Assembly (NCBI RefSeq): GCF_000194155.1
Contig: NZ_GL877879.1
Coordinates: 1,004,658-1,068,657 of the forward strand
Direction of reading: 5' to 3'
DNA length: 64,000 nucleotides
From: Saccharopolyspora spinosa NRRL 18395
GTDB lineage: Bacteria > Actinomycetota > Actinomycetes > Mycobacteriales > Pseudonocardiaceae
Shown here: positions 46,436-54,215 of the stretch, piece after piece
Position numbering within the stretch: the stretch's first letter is position 1
How the letters are laid out: each line of letters opens with the position of its first letter
The notes under the pieces: model-generated
Databases searched by the model: none
What the model saw: only the letters and a program-made list of their open reading frames with translations
Told to the model about the DNA's origin: nothing
Position numbers and translations under genes: made by a program

Positions 46436-46784
46436 CCCTAAGCAGCCGTTTGGTGCACGCCCTGAAGGCACCGGACCGCAGGCCCTCGGGTGGGATGCGG
46501 TCAACGAACTGTGGCGCAACGCCGCGAGGCTCTCACGGTGTGCTGTCGAAGATCGCCGACGGGGCGTCCGATGCCGACCAGCGTGCCGGGATCCGGTCCG
46601 TCTCGAAGCAGCGATTGCCCCGAACTTGGTATCGGAGGCAAGCAATACCCAGTGGCCGGTTTCACGTTGGGTTTCCCGGCGGAAGGCATCAGTGAACGGC
46701 AAACCGAGGAAGTAGTGCTGTGCGAACCACCAGATGACCTACGGCCTGAACTCGCTCAAGGTGACAAGGCGTGCAGGAATGGCA
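46436..46784. other. Intergenic; possible oxidoreductase relic
   Basis: A plus frame near 46630-46720 reads YPVAGFTLGFPAEGISERQT, loosely like nitroreductase loops, but the match is short and unsupported. Confidence 0.2.
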
Positions 46785-47840
46785 TCACACCCGCACGAGC
46801 ACCTTCCCGCGATTGGCCTCGCACCCCAGGTAGAGGCTGCGGTAAGCCGCCGGAATGGCATCGAAGCCATCGTAGATGGTCTGGTCGTAGGTGATCTCAC
46901 CGCGCCGAACCATGCCGCCGAGGTCTTCCTCCAGCGCCTTCCAGTTGTCGTCGGTGAACCACTCCAGAGCGTAGATTCCGCGGATGGTGGTGCGCGGGTA
47001 CATGATCTCGGGCAGCAGGCGCGGACCGGTGTCCTCCTCCCCGACCTGACTCTCCCACTGCCAGCACACCGCCACCTGGCTGTGCACGTTGAGCATCCGG
47101 AACACCACGTCGGTGATGGTGCCGCCCATGTTGTCGAAGTACTTGTCCACGCCGTCCGGCGCGGCCTTCTCGAGTGCGTCGCGCACCGCGTCAGCGGTGT
47201 CGCCGTGCCGGTAGTGGATCACCTCGTCGAAACCGAGACCAGTCAGGTACTCCGCCTTCCCGGCGGAACCGGTGGTCCCGACGACCCGGGCGCCCGCCCG
47301 CTTGGACAGTTGGCCGACCAGGGTGCCGATCGCGCCGGAAGCAGCGCTGATCACCACCGTGTCACCGGGACGGACCGTCAGGAACTTGGTCATCGTGCCC
47401 CACGCGGTCAAGCCCGTACCGCCCATGACGCCCAAGGCCGTCGGAAGCGGAAGTACATCGTCGAAGTGCTGCGGGTTCAGCTTGCGGAAGGCCGGGAAGA
47501 CCATCGGGAACGGACCGACGTCCCAAGGCATCTCGGCACCAGTGCTCACCAAGTGGGTGCGCCAGCCGCCCCAGCCTTGCACGAAGTCCCCGACCGCGAA
47601 CGCCGCTCGCGGCCCGGCCTCGATCACCTCCATGATCGAGTCGCCTCCCGCGTGCATGCCCAGCGGAGTAGCCAGGGTGATGCCGTGCAGGAAGAGGTCG
47701 ACGGAGACGTACCTTGTCCGGAGCAGCATCTCGTCGTCGGCGAGGTCGACGTCGAGGTCCTCGACCACCTTCTGGTACATCCGGTCGACATCGGGCACGC
47801 CACCGACGTTCTCCCGCACGATCCACTTCTCGACCTTCAC
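46785..47840 (-). CDS. NADP-dependent MDR oxidoreductase (CurA-like)
   Basis: 351 residues from an ATG at 47840. Zinc-free medium-chain dehydrogenase/reductase: dinucleotide motif VVISAASGAIGTLVGQLSKR, then AGARVVGTTGSAGKAEYL and FDEVIHYRHGDTADAV, with YFDNMGGTITDVVFRMLN typical of the double-bond reductase branch. Such enzymes reduce activated C=C bonds with NADPH. The N-terminus is less typical than that of CurA, and the substrate is unknown. It is a single gene; a strong hairpin lies immediately upstream. Confidence 0.85.
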   Translation of the reverse strand: MKVEKWIVRENVGGVPDVDRMYQKVVEDLDVDLADDEMLLRTRYVSVDLFLHGITLATPLGMHAGGDSIMEVIEAGPRAAFAVGDFVQGWGGWRTHLVSTGAEMPWDVGPFPMVFPAFRKLNPQHFDDVLPLPTALGVMGGTGLTAWGTMTKFLTVRPGDTVVISAASGAIGTLVGQLSKRAGARVVGTTGSAGKAEYLTGLGFDEVIHYRHGDTADAVRDALEKAAPDGVDKYFDNMGGTITDVVFRMLNVHSQVAVCWQWESQVGEEDTGPRLLPEIMYPRTTIRGIYALEWFTDDNWKALEEDLGGMVRRGEITYDQTIYDGFDAIPAAYRSLYLGCEANRGKVLVRV

Positions 47841-47882
47841 TGCACGCTCCTCGTTTCATCGTGGAATATTCGAATCCCGCAG

Positions 47883-47943
47883 CCCGCTCCGCACCCGGCC
47901 CCACCAGGATGTGCCATTGCGCTGGGGCCGGGTCCGGAGCGGG
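47883..47943. terminator. Terminator-like inverted repeat
   Basis: Arms of 21 bp (47883-47903 and 47923-47943) pair with a single mismatch around a 19-base loop. It lies 43 bp upstream of the oxidoreductase start, isolating it from upstream transcription. Confidence 0.6.
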
Positions 47944-48838
47944 TCGAAGCCGTTCCTGCCACCGCATAGGTGAACGGCGTCGGCACGACTGGTTCAGAAG
48001 GATACGCGGAGATCCGTATCTGATGTGGAGAACAGGCCGAACTGGGGGGTAGTCCGCTGACCTGAGTCGCGCGACGATGAAACGGTGGACGATCACTGCA
48101 GTCAGGAGCGGTCGACCTCCCTGGACAGATCGTTGCTTTCGGCTCCAGGACACCGACCGTAGGTGGCGGGACCAATTCGGGCCACTGGAGATCACGTAAT
48201 GCACCCGCCCGGGCAATGCGCAGCGTTGCCCAGCGAAAAGCACACGACAATCCGAAAGTCCGGTCCGCGTCAATTTTCGTCCAGGGCTCTTCGCACCCAA
48301 CCTCGATCCGGCGACTGGCGGTGCCGGACGCCGCGAACGGCCTACCCGAGACCGAAGCCAACGAAATGCAGGCAGCCGCGCTGGACCTCATCAAGCTCGC
48401 GACGAACAGTTGGCACGCATATGCGACAGTGACCACCGTCCAGCTAGGACCTCCCGATCTGATCGCCGACCGGGCCCTGAGTCCGGGCACGGCCTGGTAA
48501 GCACCATCCGCTGACCCTTTTAGCTTTGTCCGGCAGCAGTGACCGCACGTTTTCTCCGTCCGAAGCTCCGGAAAACTGTAGTATCGCCGGGCTCCCCCGT
48601 CCTGTGGCGGTTGCTTCGCGTAGAGGCGTGCCAGACCTTCGAGAAAGACGAAGAGCTGCTTTCCGGCTCTAGAACCCTCAATCTGCTCACGGTGCCGCAC
48701 CCATCGGTAGTACAAGTCCAGGTCATCGAGAGGCCGTCGGTGAGCCGTTCAAGATCCATCAGCGGCATGTCCAAGCTCCGAAGTCAAAGGGTCGATAAGC
48801 GGCGTGCTTGACTCCGAAGAACGAACTATAACCACGAA
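47944..48838. other. No assigned gene
   Basis: Two protein-like frames are visible but unrecognised: plus 48240-48500 (LAVPDAANGLPETEANEMQA..) and minus 48774-48520 (LPLMDLERLTDG-like start, Ser/Arg rich end). Either could be a relic or a small novel gene. Confidence 0.3.
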
Positions 48839-48878
48839 AAGAGGGTCTTCACAGTCTCTGACCTGCGAAGACCCTCTT
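48839..48878 (-). terminator. Intrinsic terminator after the tRNA remnant
   Basis: AAGAGGGTCTTC (48839-48850) pairs with GAAGACCCTCTT (48867-48878); on the minus strand the stem is followed by TTTTCG. It lies five bases past the tRNA 3' end. Confidence 0.8.
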
Positions 48879-48882
48879 CACC

Positions 48883-48919
48883 GTCGGGCTGACAGGATTT
48901 GAACCTGCGACCCCTTGAC
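48883..48919 (-). tRNA. 3' end of tRNA-Pro only (attachment-site scar)
   Basis: The minus strand carries GTCAAGGGGTCGCAGG, then TTCAAATCCTGTCAGCCCGAC: the 3' side of the anticodon stem, variable region, T-arm with GGTTCAAATCC and the acceptor strand of a proline tRNA. The 5' half, D-arm and anticodon loop are absent; upstream sequence is unrelated. A tRNA 3' end with its terminator is the usual trace of site-specific integration. The element would lie on the high-coordinate side. Confidence 0.65.
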
Positions 48920-49031
48920 CTCCCGACATGTCCTATATAGACACTCACTTACGAAAACCGAGAAACCGCAGTACAAAATGCGTCGATTCAAATCAGTTCC
49001 TCGCCGTCCCTTGCGATCCCGCAGTCGAAGA

Positions 49032-49056
49032 TGCCCCTGGTGATCTCCCAGGGGCA
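49032..49056. terminator. Small hairpin after the GH18 relic
   Basis: TGCCCCTGG and CCAGGGGCA pair over nine bases with a seven-base loop, 15 bp beyond the stop of the minus-strand relic. Confidence 0.4.
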
Positions 49057-49070
49057 ACGCCCCCAGTCCT

Positions 49071-49262
49071 CTACCGGGCGCGTTGCCCGCATTCTCGAAA
49101 GACCACGAACGGCACACGCTCAATCCGGCCGTCGTTGATGTAGGCAGATATGACGATTCCGATGTCCAACACGTTGGCGCCGCCGCTGGCGAGCGTGTAC
49201 TTGACGACTTTCGTCATGCTGTTGCTGCTCACCTCGACGTAGGACACACAGACCGGCCCCTT
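49071..49262 (-). pseudogene. Endo-H-like GH18 endo-beta-N-acetylglucosaminidase fragment
   Basis: GPVCVSYVEVSSNSMTKVVK then YTLASGGANVLDIGIVISAY and IND match the N-terminal strand and helix of Endo H-type glycosidases, which release N-glycans. The DxxDxDxE active-site strand is absent, so it is a relic of about 55 codons. Confidence 0.55.
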
Positions 49263-49635
49263 CTTGGCGGCAGTTCCTTGGTGCCTGTCGTGGCGCCTCC
49301 GGCGGATGCGTTGCTCCGCATGGTCATCCGTTCCTCCGAAGGGACTGGAACTTCGCGATTAATACGTGGCGGTTCCACGTGAGGTTCGCCCACCACCGAA
49401 GGCCCTGCTGACCCCTGCCGGGGACGTTGCTTCTCTCCAGCACGAAGTGACCACACGTCGGGCAGTCACAGCGCAGCCCTGGTAGCAGGCCCGCACCGCA
49501 ACTGTCCACAGTGTCCAGTCTGCATCATCGAGTGAACCCGGCCACCTTCTCCGGTGGTTGTCCTCTGCGACAGCGGCGCCCCAGATGCGTCGCTGTCAGG
49601 CTTGATGCGGAAATCGAGGCGGAACCGGTTTCCAG
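49263..49635. other. No recognisable gene
   Basis: A minus 61-codon frame ending at 49324 holds a CDCPTCGHFVLE knuckle, probably the displaced 5' region of the GH18 relic or noise. Nothing else is supported. Confidence 0.3.
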
Positions 49636-49860
49636 AAGGGTAAGAGCGTGCATGGTGAGGTCGCGACAGCCTGGATCCTGGAGGGCACGGCGGGCGGGGT
49701 GCCTCTGGAGGCCGCCGTCCAGGCTGAGATGGAGCGGTTGTTCGCGGCCGATTTCTCCGGGATCCGGGTGTGCCATGACGCCGAGGCGGATCTTGCGGCC
49801 CGCCGCGCCGGGGCGGCTCGACCACCGTCGACGTCGTGTTCGTCTCCACCGCAGCCTGAG
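49636..49860 (+). pseudogene. DUF4157 domain fragment
   Basis: VPLEAAVQAEMERLFAADFS then GIRVCHDAEADLAARRAGA is the core of DUF4157, a domain found on effectors and accessory proteins of extracellular contractile injection systems and on polymorphic toxins. The metallopeptidase-like HExxH part that often follows is missing and the frame degenerates after 49810. Confidence 0.55.
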
Positions 49861-49889
49861 CAGATCCAGATATCCCAATGGGAGGAATC

Positions 49890-50321
49890 ATGAGGGAACG
49901 TAAGGTGTTCGCAGTCGCGGCGATGTTGTTCGGTCTCGCCGCCGCGACCGCGCCGGCGGCGGCCAGTGAGCAGTCCGGCGCGCAGGCGACCGACACCGGA
50001 ACGCGTGTGGTCCGGGTCATCACGGGGCAGGGCAAGGACAAATGTCCGGCGGACAAGCTGTGCCTCTACGAGCTCGCTGCGTTCAACATGGCGAAACCCG
50101 GGCGAATCCTCGTTACCGACGAGGACATCAACGATCTAAGCAAGTACAACTTCGACAAGCAGACCACATCCCTGTTCAACAACCGGGATCGCCAAGTGCG
50201 GGTTTGCAATTCGTTCTACTGCGACGGTGACACTATGGACATACCCAAGGACTACAGCGTCGACTGGGCGGGTACGCCGTTCGACAAGTGGATCTCGGCG
50301 CTGCGGTTCTTCCCCAAGTAA
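49890..50321 (+). CDS. Secreted peptidase-inhibitor I36 / crystallin-like protein
   Basis: 143 residues from an ATG at 49890 with GGAGG four bases upstream (an ATG at 49878 is in frame). Signal peptide FAVAAMLFGLAAATAPAAA, cleavage near residue 28. The mature part has a Cys pair CPADKLCLYE, a NNRDRQVRVCNSFYC block and ends SALRFFPK, as in the beta/gamma-crystallin-like I36 (SMPI) family. It may inhibit proteases or simply be a stable secreted fold. It is convergent with the large operon, the two separated by a shared terminator. Confidence 0.7.
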   Translation: MRERKVFAVAAMLFGLAAATAPAAASEQSGAQATDTGTRVVRVITGQGKDKCPADKLCLYELAAFNMAKPGRILVTDEDINDLSKYNFDKQTTSLFNNRDRQVRVCNSFYCDGDTMDIPKDYSVDWAGTPFDKWISALRFFPK

Positions 50322-50338
50322 GCCCGTTCTCAGATATA

Positions 50339-50376
50339 CCGGGGTATCGGTGCCCGTCCGGGCGCCGATACCCCGG
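50339..50376. terminator. Bidirectional terminator
   Basis: Arms 50339-50355 and 50360-50376 pair over 17 bp with a single G-T pair and a GTCC loop, between two convergent genes whose stops lie 18 bp and 5 bp away. Confidence 0.75.
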
Positions 50377-50380
50377 CGCT

Positions 50381-53086
50381 TTATGAGCTGCGCACGAGGG
50401 TGCCGACGCCGATCGGCTGCCACTGCAGCTCCGTGGCGAACGCTTGGATGTCCGGAACGGGCTGGGTGTCCTTGAGCGACCAGCTGATCTTGACTTTGGA
50501 ACCCGCCGGAACCGCGACGGCGATGGGCGGTCCGGGCTCGAACAACTCGTCGTGGCCTCCCACGGCCCGGACGCGGGTCGTGTGGCTGCTCCCCTCGGCC
50601 GGGGTGACCTCCACGGTGAGGTCGGCGGTGGCGGTGGCGCTGAAGGTCTGGACCGAGCCGAACAGCAGCCCATCGGTCTCGGCCGTGTAGGTGTCAGTCC
50701 GCTCCGTGACGATCGGCTCTGGTGCCAGGGGAACCCGGACGTGAGGTTCGAGGAGCAGTTCGGTGTCACCGAGAACGGTCAGGTTCTGCACCGCGAGGTG
50801 GGGTTGGGACACGGTGACGAAGGTGCGCATCGACGCCGTGACCTGTCCGTTCTTCGTCTTCTCGGTGACGGTCAGGTCGAACGCGGAATCCCGTTGGATC
50901 GAAACCATTTTCGCGTGGTCGGTGCTGACGTCGATGTCCGCGCTACCTGTCCAGCGCAGGGTCAGGGTCTGCCCGGGTTGCCGTTTCTCGCACGTCCAGG
51001 AGACCGTGACGTCCTGGTAGGGCGTCGTGGCCATCCGGTCGGGTTTGAAGTTCCCGAACACGAAACCGCCCGAGAACTTGGCCACCGGGAGGCTGTCGGA
51101 CACAGTCACCCCGTCGATCGTCCCCTTGACGTCCACGATGGCGCTGCCCGCTTGGCCGTTGACGCTGATGGTGTGCAGCGTCACCTGGATGGACTTGTGG
51201 CCCGGGATCTGACCCTGCTTGAGAGGATCGGGTTTGACCGTGAACACAGGCGGTTTTGGTGATGCCAGACGTTTCCACTTGAGCGGCAGGCGAACGCCGA
51301 CGAACTCCGCCGCGTTGGTGGGCACCAGATCGGTCTCGCCGTCGCCCGCGGGCAGTGTGATCGTCAGATCCGAGCACGTGATCGTGGAACTCGTGCGGTT
51401 TTCGATCGTGATGGTCAGCTGCTGCTTGGACTCGCCCGGAACCAGTTGCACCGGTTCGGGCTTGGTGATCCGGTAGGACGCCTTGGGTGTCGACAAGGAG
51501 TGCTCCGTTCCCGTCACGACCACCGGGGTGCGGCGGCCACCGCGTTGCTGCGCCCTCCCGGGTCGAGCGGGATGACGCCGGCGACGAACTTGCCCGCCAC
51601 GTCCACGACCCAGATCGAAGGCGTCTCCGACGGGTCCAGGACGCAGGCGTAGCGGCTGTTCGGTCAGCGGGATGGTGGTCGGGCTGTCGGTGGCCGTGTC
51701 GATGACGATCAGGCTCGGGTCGGTGCTCTGCGTCGCGAGCGCGGCAGCACCGTCGGGAGTCACCACGATGTCGAGAAGCCCGCCGCCCTGCGCTACGTCA
51801 TCGCCCTTCGGGGTTTCCCCGAGGGTGATGCGCCGGACCTTCCGCTTGGGCTTGTCCTCGTAAACGGCGTAGAGCTTGTTCCCGTCCGGGGTGATCGCCA
51901 GGTCCAGGGGACGGCGGGTTCCCTTGTCGATCGGGTCCCCCGGGGTCAGGGTCTGCGTGTCCACTGGGCTGATCGCGAAGTCGTTGCCGGTGGGCGTGCT
52001 GCTGACGTAGACCTTCGAGGAATCCGGGGAAACGGTGATCGCCTGCCCCAGGGCGTTGGTGAACGGCTTGGATTCCGGCTTGGGCTGGCCGTTCTTGATG
52101 CGCACCCCGGTGATCGACCGGGCGTTCTGGTTGTCCACGGTGACCGCCCAGACGCTGTCCCACTCCACGGCGGAGGCCGGGCGAACGAAGGTGCCCAGCG
52201 CCTGGCTCCACACGACCGGCGGCTTGTCCGCGGTGAGGTCGAGCGCGGACAGCGCTTTCGTACCGGGATCGGGTACGTAGGCGCGCCGGTTGTCGGAAGT
52301 GGCGTAGAACCGGAAGTTCGGCGGTTCCGGGGAGGACAGGTCGTTCTCCAGCGGGACGCACTTGGCGGTGATCTTGCCAGGGTTTCCCGACTCGTAAGTG
52401 GTGATGTCGAGGTCCGTGCGCACCCGGATGAGCTGGGCGTTGTGGTAGTACAGGTCGAGCGTCGGGGTGCCCAGCGGCGCGGCCGGCCAGATGTCGGTGA
52501 TCTTCGTCTTCGAGTCCGCATCAACCGTGACGGTGGCCTTCTTGTCGTCGACCGTCGCGGTGTAGCACGAGTCGCCGCTGAACAGGTAGACGGTGCCGTC
52601 GGCCACCATCGCCGCGTCCACGCTGTTGAGCACGCCGAGATCGCGCGCCTCCCCCGCCACGTTGTTCTTGGCGGAGCAATACTTCTTGCCCTTGAACAGG
52701 TACACCCGCTGCGAGGTGTTGAACGCGGCGTCGACGCCCTTGTTGAAACCTTCCGGGAGGCTGCCGATGGTTCCGCTCAGCGTCTTGTCGGTGTAGACAT
52801 TCAGCTTCTGCGGGTCGTACTGGACCAGGTCGTCGCCGTGGGTGAACCACATCAGCCCCTTGGAATCGCGCCACGCGGCGTCGAAACCGGTGCGTCCGAC
52901 CGTGCGGACCAGCTTCGGCCACCACCGGGCCACGTGCCGTGCGGTGCTGAAGGGACCGACCATCTCCCAGCCGGTGTCGTACTTGCTGTAGCAGGTCACC
53001 CAGGTTCCCTTGGCCAGGTACACCGTCGGGATGTCGTAGACGTTGAAGGCGATCGCTGCGCTGAGCCGTGGTGCGGTCATGGTCAT
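50381..53086 (-). CDS. Hemopexin/beta-propeller protein, last gene of the DUF6603 operon
   Basis: 901 residues from an ATG at 53086 after CAGGGG. Residues 1-200 carry hemopexin-like units (DAAWRDSKGLMWFTHGDDLV, DAAFNTSQRVYLFKGKKYCS, DAAMVADGTVYLFSGDSCYT). Residues 230-470 are YncE/NHL-like propeller blades (ITVSPDSSKVYVSSTPTGND, LAITPDGNKLYAVYEDKPKR, VVTPDGAAALATQSTDPSLI). The C-terminal 380 residues are Ig-like sandwiches ending in a TYTAETDGLLFGS module shared with the next protein. Between 51665 and 51528 the frame is wrong: the shifted frame restores YACVLDPSETPSIWVVDVAG, so two compensating indels are present. No signal peptide. Role unknown; the domains suggest adhesion or scaffolding. 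Confidence 0.75.
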   Translation of the reverse strand: MTMTAPRLSAAIAFNVYDIPTVYLAKGTWVTCYSKYDTGWEMVGPFSTARHVARWWPKLVRTVGRTGFDAAWRDSKGLMWFTHGDDLVQYDPQKLNVYTDKTLSGTIGSLPEGFNKGVDAAFNTSQRVYLFKGKKYCSAKNNVAGEARDLGVLNSVDAAMVADGTVYLFSGDSCYTATVDDKKATVTVDADSKTKITDIWPAAPLGTPTLDLYYHNAQLIRVRTDLDITTYESGNPGKITAKCVPLENDLSSPEPPNFRFYATSDNRRAYVPDPGTKALSALDLTADKPPVVWSQALGTFVRPASAVEWDSVWAVTVDNQNARSITGVRIKNGQPKPESKPFTNALGQAITVSPDSSKVYVSSTPTGNDFAISPVDTQTLTPGDPIDKGTRRPLDLAITPDGNKLYAVYEDKPKRKVRRITLGETPKGDDVAQGGGLLDIVVTPDGAAALATQSTDPSLIVIDTATDSPTTIPLTEQPLRLRPGPVGDAFDLGRGRGGQVRRRRHPARPGRAQQRGGRRTPVVVTGTEHSLSTPKASYRITKPEPVQLVPGESKQQLTITIENRTSSTITCSDLTITLPAGDGETDLVPTNAAEFVGVRLPLKWKRLASPKPPVFTVKPDPLKQGQIPGHKSIQVTLHTISVNGQAGSAIVDVKGTIDGVTVSDSLPVAKFSGGFVFGNFKPDRMATTPYQDVTVSWTCEKRQPGQTLTLRWTGSADIDVSTDHAKMVSIQRDSAFDLTVTEKTKNGQVTASMRTFVTVSQPHLAVQNLTVLGDTELLLEPHVRVPLAPEPIVTERTDTYTAETDGLLFGSVQTFSATATADLTVEVTPAEGSSHTTRVRAVGGHDELFEPGPPIAVAVPAGSKVKISWSLKDTQPVPDIQAFATELQWQPIGVGTLVRSS

Positions 53087-53108
53087 CCCCTGATCCTGAG
53101 TCGGGTAG

Positions 53109-54215
53109 TTAGGACAGACCACCGGTTCCCAAGGGGTACCAGGTGGCCTGGTAGTGGAACGGTTTCCCGTTGGCGTTGGCGTTGATGTCGAGCGTGTAGC
53201 CGTTCGGCACTGGGAAAAGCAGGTTCCCCGGGGCGTCTTTGGTACCGATCACGCTGTAGCACTGGCCGACTTCGCGGTCGTCGTCGTAGACGATCGCGGT
53301 GATCGTCGCGGTGCCGTCCTTCAGCGGGTGCGCGTTGGCGGCCAGCAGCCCGTCGGTGGCGGCGGTGTAGCTTTTGCCCCAAGCCTTTTGGTACTCGAAG
53401 GGCTGATCGCAGAGTGCCTGTGGGTTGGTGAGCAGCTTGATCTGTCCCGTGGCGGACAGCCGACCGACTTCGAGGTCCGGCTTGTTGACGGTCACGGCGA
53501 TGGTCGCGGTCGGCGGATCGTTGCTGCCGGTGTCGGCGACCAGCCCGTACGAAGTGGCGGTCGTCAGCGGCCCGGTGTCCCAGGAGCCCTTGCCGTCGGC
53601 GTCCATGTACTTGGTGACGTCCTCCCCTGCGTTGGCACCCACGTAGAGCCAGTAGGTGGGGTAGGGTTTTACGTCCTTCTTGGGACCTTTCCAGTGCAGC
53701 GTGGTCGATTTCCCGTTGTCCACGGTGAGTTTGTCCGGCCTGAAGTACTCGATCAGCGGCGTGTTGCCGGTGCGCAACCGGTACCGGAACGGCCCGAAGT
53801 CTTCGGGACGGCCGGCGTGTTCTCCGTGCAACCGGACCCCAATCGACGCCGTTCCCGGCTCGGTGTCCACGCCGACCCCGTCCAGGGCCAGCTCCAGCGG
53901 CGCACCGGGGACGATCTCGGTGGGCTGCGGAGGAGACAGGGCGAACACGTCGTCTCCGGTGTGCTCCACCCGCCAGCCGTCGGCCGAGGTGTGCAGCCTC
54001 AAGCGCGCCGGATCCGCGACCAGGTGCTGCGGCCCGGTCCCCACCGGGAGGTGGAGTTCCACGCGATGGCAGACCAGCACATCGGTGTCCGGTGTGGACA
54101 GAACCAGCCGCAGCGGGTCGGCGTCGGGCCCGGTACGGAGGTGGTCCGGGGTCGTCGTTTCCAGCGCAGCGACCAGCATCGGCGGGACCGCGCCGTCACG
54201 GTCGGCGGCGGTCAC
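53109..54215 (-). CDS. Unassigned beta-sandwich protein of the DUF6603 operon
   Basis: 368 residues from a GTG at 54215 that overlaps the upstream stop (GTGA). About residues 30-130 hold a beta-rich domain (LRLVLSTPDTDVLVCHRVEL), residues 150-240 an Ig-like domain (SKxTLHWKG pattern: GKSTTLHWKGPKKDVKPYPT), and the C-terminus SYTAATDGLLAANAHPLKDG, then GNLLFPVPNGYTLDINANAN, parallels the end of the next protein. No signal peptide or membrane helix. Function unknown; probably a structural partner. Confidence 0.7.
   Translation of the reverse strand: MTAADRDGAVPPMLVAALETTTPDHLRTGPDADPLRLVLSTPDTDVLVCHRVELHLPVGTGPQHLVADPARLRLHTSADGWRVEHTGDDVFALSPPQPTEIVPGAPLELALDGVGVDTEPGTASIGVRLHGEHAGRPEDFGPFRYRLRTGNTPLIEYFRPDKLTVDNGKSTTLHWKGPKKDVKPYPTYWLYVGANAGEDVTKYMDADGKGSWDTGPLTTATSYGLVADTGSNDPPTATIAVTVNKPDLEVGRLSATGQIKLLTNPQALCDQPFEYQKAWGKSYTAATDGLLAANAHPLKDGTATITAIVYDDDREVGQCYSVIGTKDAPGNLLFPVPNGYTLDINANANGKPFHYQATWYPLGTGGLS

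Noticed and set aside
46450-46780. Nitroreductase gene
   Set aside because: Only about 20 residues look similar; no FMN-binding motif or start was found.
48883-48919. Complete tRNA gene
   Set aside because: No D-arm, anticodon loop or 5' acceptor strand can be found upstream on the minus strand.
48878-49123. Small minus-strand protein over the tRNA remnant
   Set aside because: The sequence is explained by the tRNA T-arm and acceptor strand; the apparent peptide is incidental.
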